This document shows positions 5,032 through 6,450 of a stretch of DNA of 6,450 nt, piece after piece; position 1 is the first letter of the stretch, and each line of letters starts with the position of its first letter. This DNA is from Candidatus Bathyarchaeota archaeon CG07_land_8_20_14_0_80_47_9 (GTDB lineage Archaea; Thermoproteota; Bathyarchaeia; Bathyarchaeales; Bathycorpusculaceae). The stretch spans positions 1 through 6,450 of the forward strand of contig PEWI01000026.1 in assembly GCA_002779555.1 (NCBI GenBank), written 5' to 3'. The notes below the pieces were generated by a model. It ran no database searches. It saw nothing but the letters and a program-made list of their open reading frames with translations, and was not told where the DNA came from. The translations under genes were made by a program, and so were the position numbers.

Positions 5032-6450
5032 CTACTGCTGCTGCTGTTTCCGCTTCAGCATGTTCTCCAACACAGGCTTCAGCTTCGCATTCTCTGCCTT
5101 AATCTTTTCCTTGCCTAAAGCGTTCATCTGGGCGGTCATTTCTCGCACGATTTCCGCAAACTTCACTCCTTCAGCCGCTGAGACATACTCAACTCTGAAC
5201 CTTTCGGGACTCATCCCAAGCTTCTGCAGCATAGGCGCCAATGCGTCCATTCTTGCCTTCATCTTGTAGTTCCCGCTTATGTAGTGACAGTCGTACGGCA
5301 AGTGGCAAGCGCCAACCATGACCGTGCCAGCGCCCAATCTTAAGGCTTCTAAGATAAAATCGCGGTCAACCCGTCCCGAACACATAACTCGTATGGGACG
5401 TATCACTGGCGGATATTCAAATCTACTCGTACCAGCCAAGTCTGCTCCTGCATAGGCACACCAATTGCACAGAAAAGCCAAAATCTTATCTTCAGGATTT
5501 GTTTCTAGCGCTGCCCTTACTTGCGCAAATATTTGGGCGTCTGTGAAGTGCATTTGCATTATGGCGTCTGCAGGGCATTCTGCTACACATGTTCCGCACC
5601 CGTGGCACATGGCTGTTATCACTTGAGCTGGTTTTCCTTCCTCTGCCTTTATTGCTCCGTAGGGGCACTTTTGGGCGCATATTCCACATTTCGCGGCGAC
5701 GTTTCTACACTTGTCCGGGTCTACAACGGCTATTATTGGTTCAATTCTCCATGTTGGCTTCGAAAGCACCGTTGCTGCTCTTGACGCTGCACCGCTACCT
5801 TGCGAGACACTGTATGGTATATCCTTCGGTCCCTGGCATGCACCTGCTAGGAAGATTCCGTCAGTAGGCGCATCAATCGGCTTAAGCTTAGGGTGACTTT
5901 CCATAAAGAAGCCGTCTGCCCCACGCGTTAAGTTAAGTATTCGAGCCATTTCTTCCGTGCCCTTTTTCGGTATGGCTGCTGTTGCCAAAACAACCATTTC
6001 AGCTTCAATCTCTATGGGTTGACCGAGAGTCATGTCCTCAGCGTGTATAATCAAATTCTTTGTTTCTGGAACTTCCAAAATTCGGCTTACCCTTCCGCGA
6101 ACAAAGTTCACGCCGAGTTCTCTTGCACGTTGATAAAATTCCTCATAGCCTTTAAAGTTGCTCCGCATGTCCATGTAGAAAACGTAAACTTCCACGTCTT
6201 CCTTATACTTCTCCTTAAGCTGGACCCCATGCTTTAAAGTGTACATGCAACAGAAGTTTGAACAATAGGGATACTTGTTTGTGTCACGCGATCCGACACA
6301 TTGGATGAAAGCTACGGTGTGCGGTTTCTGTCCATCTGAAGCCCTAACAACCTTTCCGCCAGTTGGACCATCAGCAAGTATGAGCCTTTCAAACTCGAGG
6401 GACGTGATTACGTTTGCGTGTTTTCCATAACCGTAAAGAGGATTATCATC
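5032..6450 (-). CDS. hdrA: HdrA-MvhD fusion, heterodisulfide reductase subunit A (5' end outside window)
   Basis: The frame is open from the right edge to TAG at 5034-5032, giving 472 residues. The ATG at 6246 is internal, since upstream codons encode HdrA landmarks: YGYGKHANVITSLEFER, then VAFIQCVGSRD and YCSNFCCMY (61-69). HdrA is the flavin subunit of cytoplasmic heterodisulfide reductase complexes and splits electron pairs between ferredoxin and a disulfide or other acceptor. An FAD-site segment IFLAGACQGPKDIPYSVSQG lies at 199-218. Two ferredoxin motifs follow: C248-x6-C-x2-C-x3-CP, unusually spaced, and C282-x2-C-x2-C-x3-CP, regular. Residues about 320-446 are an MvhD domain with CNWCAYAGAD (328-337), MCSGRVD (357-363) and CHLPYDCHY (382-390), the electron-entry module usually encoded separately as mvhD. 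A charged tail ends in four Gln. The N-terminal FAD domain, some 250-330 residues, lies off the edge. Confidence 0.95.
   Translation of the reverse strand, partial: DDNPLYGYGKHANVITSLEFERLILADGPTGGKVVRASDGQKPHTVAFIQCVGSRDTNKYPYCSNFCCMYTLKHGVQLKEKYKEDVEVYVFYMDMRSNFKGYEEFYQRARELGVNFVRGRVSRILEVPETKNLIIHAEDMTLGQPIEIEAEMVVLATAAIPKKGTEEMARILNLTRGADGFFMESHPKLKPIDAPTDGIFLAGACQGPKDIPYSVSQGSGAASRAATVLSKPTWRIEPIIAVVDPDKCRNVAAKCGICAQKCPYGAIKAEEGKPAQVITAMCHGCGTCVAECPADAIMQMHFTDAQIFAQVRAALETNPEDKILAFLCNWCAYAGADLAGTSRFEYPPVIRPIRVMCSGRVDRDFILEALRLGAGTVMVGACHLPYDCHYISGNYKMKARMDALAPMLQKLGMSPERFRVEYVSAAEGVKFAEIVREMTAQMNALGKEKIKAENAKLKPVLENMLKRKQQQQ
5035..5046. repeat. Short trinucleotide repeat at the 3' end of hdrA
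   Basis: Four CTG units on the + strand encode the last four residues of HdrA (four Gln, CAG codons) directly before the stop. The charged tail ahead of it (roughly the last 25 residues) is outside the conserved MvhD domain, so length variation here would be tolerated. Confidence 0.6.

Noticed and set aside
5521..5896. Several + strand open frames within the hdrA region
   Set aside because: They are antisense to strongly conserved HdrA sequence, including both ferredoxin motifs, and have no ribosome sites or domains.
6244..6246. ATG as the start of the minus-strand HdrA gene
   Set aside because: The frame stays open to the window edge, and the 68 upstream codons match conserved HdrA motifs (GYG, NVIT, FIQCVGSRD). 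The Met belongs to the conserved CCMY motif.

Overview
The window looks archaeal. The main evidence is a heterodisulfide reductase subunit A fused to an MvhD-type domain, a wHTH-nucleotidyltransferase/HEPN pair of a kind common in archaea, TATA-like boxes placed for short-leader or leaderless transcripts, and strong GGAGG-type ribosome sites where a leader exists. An anaerobic lineage such as Bathyarchaeia (MCG) is my best guess, but this rests on gene content and not on a phylogenetic marker.

Layout, left to right. Positions 1-301 are AT-rich and non-coding, with possible promoters. A short sugar-phosphate nucleotidyltransferase-like gene (302-952) and a two-helix membrane protein (995-1252) follow on the + strand, each with a clear ribosome site. 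Positions 1253-1583 carry no obvious gene, but hold a GC-rich stretch with nested inverted repeats and a 28-codon minus-strand frame that reads like coding sequence. Next is the decayed 5' end of an APC-family permease gene (1584-1835). It is cut off after about 52 codons, where a regulator-like wHTH-nucleotidyltransferase gene (start 1816) and an overlapping HEPN-domain gene (to 2833) begin. An intact paralogue of the broken permease follows (2932-4203), then a TauE/SafE-type transporter six bases downstream (4210-4992). Convergent to these, on the - strand, is the 3' part of the hdrA-mvhD fusion gene (5032-6450), whose 5' end lies outside the window.

How the parts may work together. The permease and the TSUP transporter look like a two-gene transport unit, perhaps amino acid uptake and export of a small sulfur-containing or organic anion. 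The HdrA-MvhD fusion is a cytoplasmic flavin/iron-sulfur protein of electron-bifurcating complexes. The MNT/HEPN pair is most likely a toxin-antitoxin-like accessory module. Its position directly against a truncated permease copy, with the intact paralogue on its other side, marks 1572-2931 as the rearranged, accessory part of the window. I did not find a clearly new multi-gene system. The most unusual items are the truncated permease junction with the MNT/HEPN pair, the HEPN protein's non-canonical active-site motif, the nested inverted-repeat element at 1309-1442, and the altered metal-site residues in the first gene.
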